Source: Deltaproteobacteria bacterium (GTDB lineage Bacteria > Desulfobacterota > Syntrophia > Syntrophales > Smithellaceae). From it: 7,357 nucleotides of DNA. Both the position numbers and the translations under genes were made by a program. This document shows positions 1 to 5,795 of the stretch, piece by piece (the stretch's first letter is position 1; each line of letters begins with the position of its first letter). Where the stretch lies: positions 1-7,357 of the forward strand of contig SBEK01000191.1 in the NCBI GenBank assembly GCA_009668925.1, given 5' to 3'. The notes under the pieces are model-generated. The model saw nothing but the letters and a program-made list of their open reading frames with translations, ran no database searches and had not been told where the DNA came from.

Positions 1-134
1 GATTGTCTGAAGGGGCAAAAGTTTTAAGAAAGGCTCTCATGCTGTAGACTGATAGGCTGTAGGGAACGCTCGCGAACATTCCCTGCGAACACCAAAATAT
101 GAAATCGAATGAAGATATAAACAAAGGAGAGGTA

Positions 135-533
135 ATGAACATTTTAAAACTGGATCACATTGGTATTGCCGTAAAGAGTCTCGCCCAAAGCGCAAAGCTG
201 TATGAACTGCTGGGCATCAGATCAACGGGCGTGGAGGAAGTGGCCGAGCAGAAAGTGAAAGTCTCATTCTTCCCCGTAGGCGATTCGGAAATCGAGCTTT
301 TGGAGTCGACTTCTCCCGACGGGCCTATTGCCAGATATATTGAAAAGAACGGCGAAGGCATTCAGCATCTGGCCCTGCGCGTGGATAATATCGAAGCGGC
401 ACTGGCCGAACTCAAAGCCAAAGGCGTCCGCCTGATCGATGAAAAACCCCGCTACGGCGCCGGTGGCGCGAGGATCGCCTTTGTTCATCCCAAATCAACC
501 GGCGGAATTCTGCTGGAGCTAAGCGAACGATAA
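135..533 (+). CDS. mce: methylmalonyl-CoA epimerase
   Basis: Converts (2S)- and (2R)-methylmalonyl-CoA into each other, the step between propionyl-CoA carboxylation and B12-dependent mutase in the cytoplasmic propionate/succinate pathway. The 132-residue product is a two-module VOC (glyoxalase I fold) protein of normal family length. Family hallmarks are the N-terminal LDHIGIAV with metal ligand H8, an EQKV stretch at 38-41, IELLES near 53-58 with a likely metal ligand at E54, [12 protein letters not shown] with H78, the glycine-rich [18 protein letters not shown] segment, and ILLEL with E128. Ligand assignments come from remembered family alignments. I chose the ATG at 135 because the strong site AAGGAGAGG lies at 124-132 just before it and homology begins there; an in-frame ATG at 99 would add 12 residues with no homology and no ribosome site. 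No mutase, carboxylase or MeaB gene lies in the window. Other VOC enzymes are possible but much less likely. Confidence 0.93.
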   Translation: MNILKLDHIGIAVKSLAQSAKLYELLGIRSTGVEEVAEQKVKVSFFPVGDSEIELLESTSPDGPIARYIEKNGEGIQHLALRVDNIEAALAELKAKGVRLIDEKPRYGAGGARIAFVHPKSTGGILLELSER

Positions 534-572
534 AAGATCGCGGCTGGAACAAAAAGTAGGGCATCAACGATT

Positions 573-598
573 GCCGCGTAGAAGACACGGCGGCTTTT
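573..598 (+). terminator. candidate intrinsic terminator after mce
   Basis: GCCGC (573-577) pairs with GCGGC (590-594) across a 12-nt loop and is followed at once by TTTT (595-598). It lies 40 nt past the mce stop, between convergent genes. The stem is only 5 bp, though all G-C, and the T run is short, so this is a moderate call. Confidence 0.4.
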
Positions 599-613
599 GA
601 GACAGAGGCATGG

Positions 614-646
614 AAAACGCCGGACGAATTCGCCACTCTCTCCGGC
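614..646 (-). terminator. candidate intrinsic terminator after the pentapeptide gene
   Basis: Read on the minus strand, GCCGGA (646-641) pairs with TCCGGC (624-619) around a 16-nt loop. It is followed by G and then TTTT (617-614). It begins 8 nt beyond the pentapeptide stop codon, where an intrinsic terminator is expected. With the plus-strand hairpin at 573-598, each convergent gene would have its own terminator in the gap. Confidence 0.45.
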
Positions 647-654
647 AGCGTCTG

Positions 655-1092
655 CTATTTACATTCTCCGATGGCTCCCGTCTTGCACCGGGTCCCGTCG
701 GTCCAGACCGCCCCTCCGAGCTTGGCGTCTTTCAGGGCTGCGCCCTGCAGATTGCTTTTCCGCAGGTTTGCCCCCTGTAAATCGGCTCCCTCCAAATCCG
801 TCCCCTGCAAACCGGCCCGGCTGAGATTGGCCCCGCGCAGATTGGCCTTTTCCAGGGTTGCTCCCGACAGGTTCGCCCCGTAAAGGTTCGTTCCCTGCAG
901 ATTCGCACCATCAAGGTCCGCTCCCCTGAGGTCCGCCCCATAGAGATTTGCATAGCTCAGGTCACAGCCGGAACAGGCGTTGGTTCTCTTTAATTTTTGA
1001 AGATCCATCAAGACAGCGGCTGTCGCGCCGCCGGGGATCAAAAACATGGCTGACAGCAAAACGATAAGAACTCCGGACACAATTCTTTTCAT
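655..1092 (-). CDS. exported pentapeptide-repeat protein
   Basis: A 145-residue protein with a clear signal peptide: MKR, a hydrophobic core at about 4-20, and a likely signal peptidase I site after the ATA-A region near 25-26, so it probably acts in the periplasm or outside the cell. From about residue 43 to 127 it is an uninterrupted run of about 17 A(D/N)LxG-type pentapeptides, which would fold as a right-handed quadrilateral beta-helix of about four turns. Cysteine pairs cap both ends: C40/C43 just before the helix and C136/C144 in a WTDGTRCKTGAIGECK tail, a recurring C-terminal cap in secreted pentapeptide proteins. A site GGAGAGGAG lies at 1101-1109, correctly placed for the ATG at 1092. 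Its role is unknown: the family includes topoisomerase-protecting DNA mimics, but those act in the cytoplasm, so that function does not carry over. Confidence 0.88.
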   Translation of the reverse strand: MKRIVSGVLIVLLSAMFLIPGGATAAVLMDLQKLKRTNACSGCDLSYANLYGADLRGADLDGANLQGTNLYGANLSGATLEKANLRGANLSRAGLQGTDLEGADLQGANLRKSNLQGAALKDAKLGGAVWTDGTRCKTGAIGECK

Positions 1093-1148
1093 CGGATCTG
1101 CTCCTCTCCGGTCATCTCGTCTCTGTTTTCATCACAGATTGTCTTTCC

Positions 1149-1185
1149 AGTAAGCAACATTTCGGAAATGTTTTCAAGATTTATA
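1149..1185 (-). promoter_or_regulatory. pentapeptide gene promoter region with 17-bp palindrome
   Basis: AACATTTC-G-GAAATGTT at 1156-1172 is a perfect 8-bp inverted repeat with one central base, the geometry of a dimeric repressor operator. It lies 64-80 nt upstream of the pentapeptide ATG. Two promoter placements fit on the minus strand: a TTGAAA -35 (1177-1172) with a weak CTTACT -10 (1154-1149), which puts the palindrome in the spacer; or a TATAAA -10 (1185-1180), which puts it at the transcription start. Either would suit repression. The palindrome is certain; the regulator and exact promoter are inference. Confidence 0.45.
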
Positions 1186-1266
1186 TTTCCGTGATGCGAC
1201 AACCGGTTCGGCGGTCACCTCCGCGGGGCCGGAAGGCCTTTCGCAATCCTGATAAGATCGCAGCGC

Positions 1267-1896
1267 TTAATTGCGACCCAGCAGAGATTGGACTTCATAA
1301 TAAACGGCGATCAGCTGGTTGATCAGCGCGAAGACGCAGACACTGAAAAACATTTTAGCCGCATCGCGGTAGCCGGGCCAAACCAGTTGCAGATGCGCGT
1401 CATAGATCTGCACGCCCGGACCGAAGCGTTCCATCATTCCGACAATAGAAATGCCAATCAAGAAGGAAGCGAAAAAGAGCAGGCCCTGCGTGATGGCGGA
1501 CACGACCGATTGCTGGGTGGTATTGAAAATCAGCCGCGAGATGATCGGGACAAAATAAAGCATAAACAGAGTGCCGAACTGAAACCCCATCCCGTACCAA
1601 ATGCCGGCCAGCAAGCCGAGCGGCAGCACAATGAGCAGGAGAATCATACCCCCGAGCAGGAGAATCATCAGCGGGCCGCCTCCGGCCATTTCCCGGGCGC
1701 GCTCCAGAAAAAACAACCAGCGCTCCTTCCCCCCGACCATCATCAGCAAAAAGACCAGCGGAATGGTTGCCAGCAGGGCAAACATCAGCATGCGCGTATA
1801 TCCCGCATTCACCCCGGGCCGAATCATATGCCGGATGATATTGACAATAAAATATCCGGAGATACAGAAATTTACGGCGGCAATAACCCGATTCAT
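1267..1896 (-). CDS. unrecognised six-helix integral membrane protein
   Basis: A 209-residue hydrophobic protein I do not recognise. I read six probable membrane helices at about 4-22, 36-55, 76-101, 106-125, 132-154 and 180-200. Helices 2 and 3 are separated by a charged, amphipathic stretch (GGKERWLFFLERAREMAGGG, 55-74). A loop at about 155-179 (MERFGPGVQIYDAHLQLVWPGYRDA) holds most of the remaining polar residues. No cysteine or histidine metal site, nucleotide-binding loop or known transporter signature is visible. The ATG at 1896 has a modest GAAGGGGG site upstream. It lies 208 bp downstream of fdhD on the same strand and 174 bp upstream of the pentapeptide gene, so co-transcription is possible but unproven. 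Codon use and hydrophobic periodicity make it a real gene; the long plus-strand frame opposite it is a polar shadow. Confidence 0.75.
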   Translation of the reverse strand: MNRVIAAVNFCISGYFIVNIIRHMIRPGVNAGYTRMLMFALLATIPLVFLLMMVGGKERWLFFLERAREMAGGGPLMILLLGGMILLLIVLPLGLLAGIWYGMGFQFGTLFMLYFVPIISRLIFNTTQQSVVSAITQGLLFFASFLIGISIVGMMERFGPGVQIYDAHLQLVWPGYRDAAKMFFSVCVFALINQLIAVYYEVQSLLGRN

Positions 1897-2104
1897 AAAG
1901 CGCCCCCTTCGTCAAACTTCAAGACCGGTTCAATGCGGGAATACTCTTTTGTCGCCCGGAGCGATTTTTGCAGCCGGGATTGTCTTACGATACGCGGAAC
2001 CGGCCCCTTTTCCTTTATGCCTCCGGCTCGTGCGCGGCGCACTGGCTTTGGTTCTCCACCCCGGGTTTTGAGACAATTCAGAACTTAGATCTTCTTCCCG
2101 GAGT
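1897..2104. other. intergenic gap with short hairpin, no gene seen
   Basis: This 208-bp gap separates fdhD from the membrane protein gene. It contains a perfect small hairpin, GTGCG-CGG-CGCAC at 2030-2042, without a T run on either strand, so it is not a standard terminator. No convincing promoter for the membrane protein gene was found. The plus-strand reading frame crossing it has no recognisable product. Confidence 0.5.
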
Positions 2105-2893
2105 TCAGTCCTGAGGAGGCAAAATAATGCTTTTCTCACCGTTCACGACGTAAAACCTTCCATTGACGGCGCGAACAATGCTCAGGATGTTGTACCGCCG
2201 CAGCAGCGCGACGCTCAGCGTCGTGGGCGATGCCCGCGTGATCAGCACCGGAGCGCGGGCATGGATGAATTTGAAGGCAATTTCACTGGATATCCGGCCG
2301 GTCGAACAGATCATTTTATCTTCCAGGCTAAGCCGGTTTCCGGCCGCGTAACCGATGATCTTATCAATGGCATTGTGCCTTCCGATCTCGTCAAAAAACG
2401 CCAGGCGCTCTCCGGTAAGCGAATACAGGGCGGCGCCATGCACCCCGTGCGTGGCTTCATGCTCCCGCGAATAAGTCAGAAACTCGCTCATGGATTGAAG
2501 AATGACGCCAGCCCGGACCTCGGGAAGACTCCTGCGGATCAGATCTTCAGAAGGGAGATTCTTTCTGCTTCTTCCGCCGGCAGCCGAAATGGTTTTAATC
2601 CGTTCGAGTTTGTCGGCGATCATTTGATCATTCATCAAAACGGCATCGACGGTAAGATGAGCTTCGTCGATGTCCATTCTTTCAATCTGGTCGGCGCCGC
2701 TGATGATTCCTTCCGTGATCAGATAACCGGTAATATGCTCGGGCAGGTAATTGCCGGAGCAGGCCATCGTCACGTACGGGCTCCCGTTGATTTTCAGGAG
2801 CAGAGCATATTCGGCGGAGAAAGGCAGCGACACACAGACAAGCCTGCCGTCGCGGTATTCATGAAGCATAACATTCTGAACAGTGGGCAGCAT
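2105..2893 (-). CDS. fdhD: FdhD-family protein lacking the sulfurtransferase CxxC motif
   Basis: FdhD takes sulfur from IscS and passes it to the molybdenum/tungsten cofactor of formate dehydrogenase, in the cytoplasm. This 262-residue product has the family length and core: GYLITEGII (56-64), THGVHGAALYSLTGE (148-162), the hallmark EIGRHNAIDKIIG (169-181), STGRISSEIAFK (197-208), and SPTTLSVAL followed by a VRAVNGRFYVVNG C-terminus. The exception is the loop at 101-112 (TISAAGGRSRKN), where family members have a cysteine motif (CxxC in E. coli, with C121 essential). Here no cysteine is present; the only cysteines are C20, C45 and C196. Family membership is firm, but sulfur transfer by the known mechanism is doubtful. 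The ATG at 2893 follows an AGGGAAG site. No formate dehydrogenase gene is nearby. It could be a divergent FdhD paralogue with a cofactor-binding or regulatory role. Confidence 0.88.
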   Translation of the reverse strand: MLPTVQNVMLHEYRDGRLVCVSLPFSAEYALLLKINGSPYVTMACSGNYLPEHITGYLITEGIISGADQIERMDIDEAHLTVDAVLMNDQMIADKLERIKTISAAGGRSRKNLPSEDLIRRSLPEVRAGVILQSMSEFLTYSREHEATHGVHGAALYSLTGERLAFFDEIGRHNAIDKIIGYAAGNRLSLEDKMICSTGRISSEIAFKFIHARAPVLITRASPTTLSVALLRRYNILSIVRAVNGRFYVVNGEKSIILPPQD

Positions 2894-2929
2894 TTGTCTT
2901 CTTCCCTTTTTTATTTTCTTTTACCAGCA

Positions 2930-2957
2930 ATAATATTGATTGACAAGAATTAAGCAA
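2930..2957 (-). promoter_or_regulatory. candidate fdhD promoter
   Basis: On the minus strand, a TATTAT -10 (2935-2930) lies 16 nt from a TTGCTT -35 (2957-2952). This is in the 109-bp divergent gap and gives a short A-rich leader before the fdhD ribosome site. The -10 is good and the -35 poor. It overlaps the opposing promoter, so the two may compete or share control. Confidence 0.3.
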
Positions 2958-2972
2958 ATTAACTATCTTGTC
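2940..2972 (+). promoter_or_regulatory. candidate promoter with inverted repeat for the hydrolase operon
   Basis: TTGACA (2940-2945), a perfect -35 consensus, is followed after 18 nt by TATCTT (2964-2969), leaving about 30 nt to the ATG at 3003. The inverted repeat GACAAG (2942-2947) / CTTGTC (2967-2972) overlaps both boxes and may be an operator. The boxes and repeat are visible; activity and regulation are inferred. Confidence 0.42.
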
Positions 2973-3002
2973 GCATCAAGAACGATAAACACCGGAGGAA
3001 CC

Positions 3003-3542
3003 ATGCTCAGTCGCGCCGCCGCCGTTATAATTATGATCGACTTTCAGGGCAATCTCGCCCGGGTCATGACGGACAAGGAAAATCTATTTGCCAACAACGT
3101 CAAATTGATTCAGGGATTCAAAACGCTGAACCTGCCGATCATGCTGACGGAACAGATCCCGGAAAAGCTGGGGCCGACGATTTCTGTGCTGGCGGAAGAA
3201 CTCCCCGGTATAAAACCGATTGCCAAGGAGACGTTCAGTTCCTGGGCCAATACATCCTTTCATGACCAGCTGGAATCGCTCACCCGCCGGCATGTTGTGC
3301 TGACGGGCATCGAATGCCACATCTGCGTTTACCAGACCGCGCTGGATTTAATGTCTAACGGTTATACCGTTCATCTGGTCGCCGATGCCGTCTCCTCGCG
3401 GACTGTGGAAAACCGTGAGATCGGCATTCAAGCCATGAAGAGCGCCGGGGCGCATATTACGTCCACCGAAATGGTCTTGTTCGAATTGCTGCGCACCGCG
3501 GCCGATCCGAAGGCCAAAGATATCTTTAAAATCGTAAAATAG
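3003..3542 (+). CDS. isochorismatase-like cysteine hydrolase (ISOC1/ISOC2 type)
   Basis: A 179-residue cytoplasmic alpha/beta hydrolase of the isochorismatase-like superfamily, whose members hydrolyse amides, vinyl ethers or related bonds through a Cys-Asp-Lys triad. The triad is visible: D13 in MIDFQGNLA, K75 in AKETFSSW, and C108 in TGIECHICVYQTALDL (C105 is also present). The downstream ADAVSSRTVENREIGIQAMKSAGA, TSTEMVLFELL and the lysine-rich end match the ISOC1/ISOC2-like (YcaC-related) branch better than true isochorismatase or nicotinamidase. No specific substrate can be assigned. I chose the ATG at 3003 because GGAGGA lies at 2994-2999 and the core fold begins there; an upstream TTG frame from 2940 runs through the promoter and adds nothing conserved. 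It is the first gene of a pair, ending 9 bp before the metallo-hydrolase. Confidence 0.88.
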   Translation: MLSRAAAVIIMIDFQGNLARVMTDKENLFANNVKLIQGFKTLNLPIMLTEQIPEKLGPTISVLAEELPGIKPIAKETFSSWANTSFHDQLESLTRRHVVLTGIECHICVYQTALDLMSNGYTVHLVADAVSSRTVENREIGIQAMKSAGAHITSTEMVLFELLRTAADPKAKDIFKIVK

Positions 3543-3551
3543 AGGAACCCG

Positions 3552-4250
3552 ATGCTCAACATTGCACAATTTCGTTATGGCGATAATTTGGCATACCTGC
3601 TTTACGGATCGAGAGAGGCAATGGCGATTGACGGCGGCGCCTGGCAGGAAATCCTCTCTTTCGTGGCCAAAAACAACCTGGCCCTGAAATTTGTCACCAA
3701 CACCCACCGGCACCACGATCATACGCCGGGTGATGAACATCTCCTGAGGAAGACGAAGGCCCGGTTTCTGGACTGTGCGACGCTTAACGACAATGAAGTT
3801 CTTCTGATTGACGAGGAGCCGGTTGTGGTTTACCGGACACCGGGGCATTCCCAGGATTCCGTTTGTTTTCATACGGGCAGCATCCTCATCACCGGCGACA
3901 CGCTGTTTAACGGCACCGTCGGAAACAACTTCTCCGGAGACCTGAAAGGGTTTTTTAATTCCATCCTGCGCCTGATGGCCCTGCCTGACGAAACGCGGGT
4001 TTTTGCGGGACACGACTATGTCCGCGATTCCCTTGCTTTTGCAAAGCATCTTGAGCCCCGGAATCAGGACATCGAACGTTTTGGGCAGAGCTGCGACCCG
4101 GACTTTCTTTATTCCACGCTCGCCGATGAACGGAAAATCAATCCCTACCTGCGTTTCAACGAGGAACCGATCTTAAGACTGATCAAAACCCACGGCCTGC
4201 CGCACGCCACTGAGTGGGAACGCTGGCAGTCGCTGATGACGATGGAATAG
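3552..4250 (+). CDS. glyoxalase II-type metallo-beta-lactamase-fold hydrolase
   Basis: A 232-residue MBL-fold enzyme, probably a cytoplasmic thioester hydrolase of the hydroxyacylglutathione hydrolase group. The dinuclear metal site is complete: THRHHDH gives H52, H54, D56 and H57; TPGHSQDS gives H99; ITGDTLF gives the bridging D116; and FAGHDY gives H154. A C-terminal segment INPYLRFNEEPILR (196-209) resembles the NPFLR region of the glyoxalase II C-terminal domain. The substrate is uncertain: in an anaerobe the thiol may not be glutathione, and related enzymes act on other thioesters or persulfides. The ATG follows a GAGGA site at 3542-3546 and lies 9 bp after the hydrolase stop, so the two genes are almost certainly one operon. 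That pairing suggests a shared hydrolytic or detoxification route, which is inference. Confidence 0.87.
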   Translation: MLNIAQFRYGDNLAYLLYGSREAMAIDGGAWQEILSFVAKNNLALKFVTNTHRHHDHTPGDEHLLRKTKARFLDCATLNDNEVLLIDEEPVVVYRTPGHSQDSVCFHTGSILITGDTLFNGTVGNNFSGDLKGFFNSILRLMALPDETRVFAGHDYVRDSLAFAKHLEPRNQDIERFGQSCDPDFLYSTLADERKINPYLRFNEEPILRLIKTHGLPHATEWERWQSLMTME

Positions 4251-4273
4251 ATTCCGGTATCGGTCTTGATCTC

Positions 4274-4296
4274 AGCCGCATTTGGAGTCGGCTTTT
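4274..4296 (+). terminator. candidate intrinsic terminator of the hydrolase operon
   Basis: AGCCG (4274-4278) pairs with CGGCT (4289-4293) around a 10-nt loop, with T residues to 4296, 23 nt past the MBL gene stop. The stem is short and the T run modest. If real, it separates the two-gene operon from the peroxiredoxin gene. Confidence 0.38.
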
Positions 4297-4315
4297 CGAA
4301 GAGAGCGTTGTCTAT

Positions 4316-4355
4316 TTGACATTTGATAAGCGAGTAGGCAGTTTAGCCGTATAAA
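4316..4355 (+). promoter_or_regulatory. possible peroxiredoxin promoter elements
   Basis: A perfect TTGACA (4316-4321) and a good TATAAA (4350-4355) both lie upstream of the peroxiredoxin start, but they are 28 nt apart, too far for one ordinary sigma-70 promoter. TATAAA alone could place the start just before the ribosome site. Other spacings give poor -10 boxes. The gap nevertheless suggests the gene has its own promoter. Confidence 0.22.
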
Positions 4356-4379
4356 ATGCTCTGGGAAGGAGAAAGCGCC

Positions 4380-4844
4380 ATGGACAGGATTCAAGTGGGC
4401 GATGCGTGTGGAGATTTTTCACTAAAATGTCAGAGAGATACCTTGATTGATACGACTATGCTGGCCGGCAAGAAACTGCTTCTATCCTTTCATCCCCTGG
4501 CCTGGACACCGGTTTGCGCATCACAGATGCAGGCGCTGGAAGCTCACTATGATACCTTTCAGTCACTCCACACAGTGCCGCTGGGATTTTCCGTGGATTC
4601 CGTACCCTGCAAAAGAGCCTGGGCCAAAAGCCTGGGGATCGAAAAAGTCGATATGTTGGCGGATTTCTGGCCTCACGGCGGATTCGCGAGCCGGCTCGGA
4701 CTGTTCATCGACAAGTTTGGTTTCTCGGAGCGCGCCAATATTATCCTGGATGAGGAGCGCAAGGTCATCTTCGTGAAAGTTTATCCGATCAAGGAGCTGC
4801 CGGATCTCCAAGAAGTGCTGGACTTTCTCTCCCAGGCCCATTGA
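4380..4844 (+). CDS. peroxiredoxin (AhpC/TSA family, AhpE/1-Cys-like)
   Basis: A 154-residue thioredoxin-fold peroxidase that would reduce hydrogen peroxide or organic peroxides in the cytoplasm. The active-site PxxxTxxC is intact in HPLAWTPVCASQM: P39, T43 and peroxidatic C46. The conserved arginine is R118 in FGFSERANIILDEE. GFSVDSVPCKRAWAKSLG (69-86) matches the AhpE/redoxin branch and carries C77; C10 and C17 are the only other cysteines. No C-terminal resolving cysteine or CxxxxC PrxQ pair is present, so recycling is either 1-Cys (external thiol) or uses C77; I cannot decide which. I chose ATG 4380 because AAGGAG (4366-4371) lies 8 nt upstream; an in-frame ATG at 4356 would place that site inside the gene. 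It is monocistronic as far as seen, and convergent with ccsA. Confidence 0.9.
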   Translation: MDRIQVGDACGDFSLKCQRDTLIDTTMLAGKKLLLSFHPLAWTPVCASQMQALEAHYDTFQSLHTVPLGFSVDSVPCKRAWAKSLGIEKVDMLADFWPHGGFASRLGLFIDKFGFSERANIILDEERKVIFVKVYPIKELPDLQEVLDFLSQAH

Positions 4845-4926
4845 GTCGAATGAGCGGCCGCCGGTTTATCAGGCACATTGACGCTAAAGGGTCCGCCCCG
4901 ACCGGTCCTGCGTGAGACGTCCCATT

Positions 4927-4941
4927 TCCGGAACATCCGGA
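4927..4941. repeat. short perfect hairpin between convergent genes
   Basis: TCCGGA-ACA-TCCGGA forms a 6-bp stem with a 3-nt loop, 9 nt beyond the ccsA stop (minus strand) and 82 nt beyond the peroxiredoxin stop. There is no T run after it on either strand, so it may stabilise transcript ends or help a factor-dependent terminator. No better terminator was found in this 105-bp gap. Confidence 0.35.
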
Positions 4942-4949
4942 GAATAATT

Positions 4950-5795
4950 TCACGACATATAGCTGTGCAAACTGGGGAGCAGATTGACGCCCAGATAGGT
5001 AAACAAGACACAGGCGAATCCGACAATCGCCATGATGGCCATGCGCCTACCCCGCCAGCCGCGCACCAGCCGGGCATGCAGCATGACGGCGTAAACCAGC
5101 CACGTAATGAGCGACCAGGTCTCCTTCGGATCCCAGCTCCAGTAGGACCCCCAGGCATAATGCGCCCATACGGAACCGGTGACGATCCCCAGCGTGAGAA
5201 AGATGAATCCCAGGGCAGTGCTGGAATACATCAGCTCATCCATCTGATATTCCGAGGGGAACAGACGCTCACCCCCGGCGGCCGCGGAATCCTTCCCTTT
5301 CTTCTTCCCCTTGACGAGAAAGATGACGCCCAGCGCGAACGCCACGGTGAACGCGGCATACCCCATGAAGCACGTCAGGACATGCGAAGTCAGCCAGTTG
5401 CTTTGCAGCGCGGGAATCAGGGGCTCAATGCGATTGTTGATTCCCGGCGCGATGGAGGCATACGCCATAATCAGAAAAGCCACCGGCAGCACCGAGACGC
5501 CGATGCTGCGGTTCTTCATCCGCCATTCCATGAGCAGATACAGCATCACAATGGTCCAGGCGAAAAAGATCAGCGATTCGTAAAAATTGGAGAGCGGGGC
5601 ATGTCCCATGCCCAGGTCGTAGGATGTTTTCCAGCGAATGATGAGCCCGATGCTCTGGGCGACAAGACCGGCCAGAGCCGTCCCGGTGGCGATTTTCCCC
5701 CAGAATTCCTTGCGCAGGATCATCCGGAAGAGATAAAAGACAAATGCGGCAAAATAAACGAAAGTCACCCAGCTCAAAATGGTGGTATTGATCAT
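4950..5795 (-). CDS. ccsA: cytochrome c biogenesis protein CcsA/ResC (System II)
   Basis: The heme-handling subunit of System II cytochrome c maturation. With CcsB/ResB it carries heme across the cytoplasmic membrane and joins it to CxxCH motifs of apocytochromes. The 281-residue protein is polytopic with about eight membrane helices. The family's tryptophan-rich WWD motif is at 210-228 (WAHYAWGSYWSWDPKETWS) and would face the periplasm. Likely axial heme ligands are H138 (WLTSHVLTCFMGYA) and H277 in the typical GVNLLPSLHSY end. GHAPLSNFYESL at 64-75 is also a family signature. A charged, glycine/alanine-rich cytoplasmic loop at about 161-180 (KGKKKGKDSAAAGG) is ordinary variation. Its ATG overlaps the ccsB stop in an ATGA tetranucleotide (5792-5795), so translation is coupled and the two form an operon. 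Confidence 0.95.
   Translation of the reverse strand: MINTTILSWVTFVYFAAFVFYLFRMILRKEFWGKIATGTALAGLVAQSIGLIIRWKTSYDLGMGHAPLSNFYESLIFFAWTIVMLYLLMEWRMKNRSIGVSVLPVAFLIMAYASIAPGINNRIEPLIPALQSNWLTSHVLTCFMGYAAFTVAFALGVIFLVKGKKKGKDSAAAGGERLFPSEYQMDELMYSSTALGFIFLTLGIVTGSVWAHYAWGSYWSWDPKETWSLITWLVYAVMLHARLVRGWRGRRMAIMAIVGFACVLFTYLGVNLLPSLHSYMS

Noticed and set aside
61..84. AGGGAA...TTCCCT stem-loop and a GCTGTAG direct repeat (41-47, 56-62) before mce
   Set aside because: Short arms and a 12-nt loop; at this length chance is a good explanation. No gene is supported in 1-134; a short frame ending at 45-47 could be the tail of an upstream gene but cannot be identified.
99..134. Upstream ATG extension of mce
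   Set aside because: The AAGGAGAGG site at 124-132 would be inside the gene, and the extra 12 residues are not family-like.
1156..1175. The AACATTTC palindrome followed by TTTT as a plus-strand terminator
   Set aside because: The stem is AT-rich and no plus-strand gene ends upstream; an operator is more sensible.
1288..2088. Long plus-strand open frame of 266 codons
   Set aside because: It lies antisense to the membrane protein gene. The translation is rich in Q, H, R, P and N with no fold or motif, as expected opposite a hydrophobic gene, and it runs on into the intergenic gap.
2261..2953. Plus-strand open frame of 230 codons opposite fdhD
   Set aside because: The FdhD signatures are on the minus strand; this frame has no motif and crosses the divergent promoter region.
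3348..4049. Minus-strand open frame of 233 codons across the hydrolase pair
   Set aside because: It is a shadow opposite two genes with complete catalytic motifs and has no ribosome site or recognisable product.
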